From Coriobacteriaceae bacterium AM113-163 (GTDB taxonomy: Bacteria > Actinomycetota > Coriobacteriia > Coriobacteriales > Coriobacteriaceae), in assembly GCA_027673765.1 (NCBI GenBank), contig JAQDWB010000031.1, positions 6,311 through 13,204 on the forward strand: a stretch of 6,894 bases of DNA, given 5' to 3'. Position 1 is the first letter of the stretch, and each line of letters opens with the position of its first letter. Below the pieces are notes generated by a model. The model was not told the DNA's origin and made no database searches. It worked only from the letters and a program-made list of their open reading frames with translations. Made by a program: the position numbers and the translations under genes. Positions 6,301 through 6,894 of this stretch are shown in pieces.

Positions 6301-6743
6301 TCGTCCATTGCCGCTCGGTCGGCGGCCGTACCGGCGCTGACTGCCGAATCGTAGGATGCCTTGGCCTGGTCGCGGGCGGAAGCCGCCTCGTTGTAGGGAC
6401 CGGCGGCCTCATCGTAGGATGCCTTGGCGGCGTCTTCCTTCGCCTTCGCCTCGTCGACTGCCTTCTGCAGGTCCGCGATGGTCTGTGCGGCGGATTTCGC
6501 GCCGGTACCGGATGCCGCGCCGGCGTGGGCGGCAATCGGCGACATCACGGCTGGGTGCTGCGTGCCCCCGTCACCGGTCTGGGCGAATGCCGTGAACGGT
6601 GAGATGAGGCTCGATCCGGTCATGGCGGCCATGGTCGCCGCGGTGACGGTCAGACGCGCGATCCCCTTCGGAGTGTGAATCTTTTTGCTTGGCAGTGCGG
6701 CGAAGTGATCGCCACCGGCAGCAAAGTGCTTTCCCTGAGTCAT
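3387..6743 (-). CDS. Giant coiled-coil surface protein with central CAP domain and LAQTG sortase signal
   Basis: The protein has 1118 residues. A basic N-terminus and hydrophobic core form a long signal peptide, probably cut after AFA (residue 54). About 75-455 and 665-1060 are Ala/Lys/Asp/Gln-rich, with heptad periodicity, and should be long coiled coils. Between them lies a globular CAP/SCP-like domain (about 480-650): LNAIRWM near 497, HARQYNFAENLAWN with H541 and E549, and GHYMNI with H620, the family's His/Glu cavity residues. The C-terminus has LAQTG (1081-1085), a hydrophobic segment (about 1090-1109) and KKRR, the layout for sortase anchoring to peptidoglycan; LAxTG is typical of high-GC actinobacteria. 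I prefer ATG 6743 over 6770 because AAGGA and GGA lie upstream and the N-terminus then starts MTQGKH. An adhesin or display stalk is the likely role. CAP activity cannot be predicted. Confidence 0.9.
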   Translation of the reverse strand: MTQGKHFAAGGDHFAALPSKKIHTPKGIARLTVTAATMAAMTGSSLISPFTAFAQTGDGGTQHPAVMSPIAAHAGAASGTGAKSAAQTIADLQKAVDEAKAKEDAAKASYDEAAGPYNEAASARDQAKASYDSAVSAGTAADRAAMDEYARQVAEGKDAADAAGKDLEQAKAGLADAKADASEKDEAYQSAIKAAQDAKDALDKAKADAVSATPEAISAAEQAVRDATDAVSRAQAELDNANATLADAQSKLVAAQSAKDAADSVLAAAKQNKDAADAKAAAASAAYEKAKADLAAAEAGASGPEYDAAKQKVADAEAALAAAREAQSQCESELEQAQSAAATAQTDLNDAQVSLSVKQQAAADAESGVNAAQSALDAANADLDAAKQANADAVAKLDAAKQAVKDAESAKAAADVELANAKATKDTADAAVTAAQQKVDEAQAKLDSADAQLKQGAIGFFRAMGADDAVNIILNAKYAGKTEVGNSKDATSLDNMLNAIRWMKSVNDYRKSVGLSELQVTYKLIAGAIADANYSDTVLDHARQYNFAENLAWNYGIDPSGQWIEQEKGFFDKATEALYGVTGLVGKDAYDFYAKNGVAINHWIANNCRWENGSSGTVGHYMNIINPELAVMGMATCTKGTMSGLQTQCYTAEISGWSGSGWNMNPMSVDEYEQKLISYIDGLKNAKSALDAAKADLASKQQAATDAAETVQQKQDAADSAQAGVDAAKQDVTDAQRAVDAAKADLASKQQGVTDAQTELDAAKSDLDAANAAVDTAKSTVQQKQVAFDAANAAVTAAQTKLDSAKANTEAKQQDVMDANADLAKFFQDVADAKKALDTAKSVHDAAAADQVEKATVLAAAEQKADATARALADAQRAVDAAKTDTGVAADKLTGSQTDLEDAQSNLDILTGLAAKLAEAQQREQDAVKAVNDTKAALDAAKADAIAAESLVSAAEQAKAQADAKLSKLNSIDAGAAIASGHDVNADDALNALFAAAVEARAKVAPAKAILDEKQAAVDGLQSGYDAALAAYEQAKSDRIAAEQKLSDEIARQEAEEAAKQQAAYSPKHLAGTDTAQTGSLAQTGDRAGLIGETFAIGGTVLVAAGVFLDQKKRREQM
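4095..4658 (-). repeat. Direct DNA repeats inside the C-terminal coiled coil, spaced by whole heptads
   Basis: A 30-bp sequence at 4095-4124 recurs exactly at 4515-4544 (encoding AQRAVDAAK). A 19-bp block at 4388-4406 recurs at 4598-4616 (encoding TVQQKQ). A 22-bp block at 4490-4511 recurs at 4637-4658 (encoding DLASKQQ). The offsets are 420, 210 and 147 bases, which are 140, 70 and 49 residues, all multiples of seven. This suggests the stalk grew by duplications that kept the coiled-coil register, and that recombination could still change its length. Confidence 0.75.
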
Positions 6744-6783
6744 TGCTATTCCATTCCTTTTCCATGCCATGTCCGACTAGGCA

Positions 6784-6894
6784 TCAGAACTCTTTCCAAT
6801 AAAGGTAATTATGCGCCTTAACAGGGATTGTTGTATATAGTCCGTTGGCATAAATGGTACCGTCAAGATTCTTTCGCAAATTGATCGAGGCGGC
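6784..6894 (-). CDS. C-terminal end of an unidentified gene, cut by the window edge
   Basis: The minus-strand frame entering at 6894 is open for 36 codons to a TGA at 6784-6786 and reads like a protein, with NLDGTIYANGLYTTIPVKAH in its middle and YWKEF at its end. A second frame is also open to a TAG at 6777-6779, but its composition looks less natural. Its stop lies 40 bases before the start of the surface protein, and I see no terminator or convincing promoter between them, so the two may be co-transcribed. The product is not recognised. Confidence 0.45.
   Translation of the reverse strand, partial: AASINLRKNLDGTIYANGLYTTIPVKAHNYLYWKEF

Noticed and set aside
6814..6870. Sigma-70 promoter (TTGACG ... 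TATATA) upstream of the surface protein
   Set aside because: The spacer is about 21 bases, and the sequence lies inside a probable coding 3' end.

Overview
The window looks like part of a mobilizable element in a high-GC actinobacterium, most likely a gut or oral Coriobacteriia (Collinsella, Slackia, Olsenella or Eggerthella type). Three things suggest this: GC-rich genes, an LAQTG-type sortase signal rather than LPXTG, and a very Ala/Asp/Lys-rich coiled-coil surface protein carrying a CAP domain. The genus is inference. Every supportable gene lies on the minus strand, so transcription runs from position 6894 towards 1.

From the upstream end: (1) 6784-6894, the probable C-terminus of an unidentified gene. 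(2) 3387-6743, an 1118-residue secreted protein: signal peptide, about 380 residues of coiled coil, a central CAP/SCP domain, about 390 more residues of coiled coil, then LAQTG, a membrane helix and a basic tail. (3) A strong inverted repeat at 3344-3379, followed by a small probable lipoprotein (2668-3321) with a low-complexity linker and a C-terminal domain marked by repeated G-H-W/Y-E motifs. A good Rho-independent terminator at 2591-2616 ends this surface-protein unit.

(4) 1982-2590 has no convincing gene but is packed with inverted repeats: five hairpins almost touching each other, a small branched structure, two hairpins presenting the same 19-base loop motif, and two 12-mers that can close the region over about 570 bases. 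It lies directly upstream of mobC, where an oriT is expected. It may also form a long structured leader RNA for the mob operon. (5) 1391-1981, a MobC-like accessory protein with two ribbon-helix-helix-like halves; 205-1404, a relaxase overlapping mobC by 14 bases; then a possible 66-residue overlapping ORF and, at the window edge, the first codons of another gene behind a strong ribosome binding site.

Working picture (inference): MobC and the relaxase recognise and nick the structured region and lead transfer, while the neighbouring unit displays or anchors surface proteins. Whether the surface genes are cargo of the element or the flanking chromosome cannot be decided from the window. The most unusual content is the 600-base structured region.
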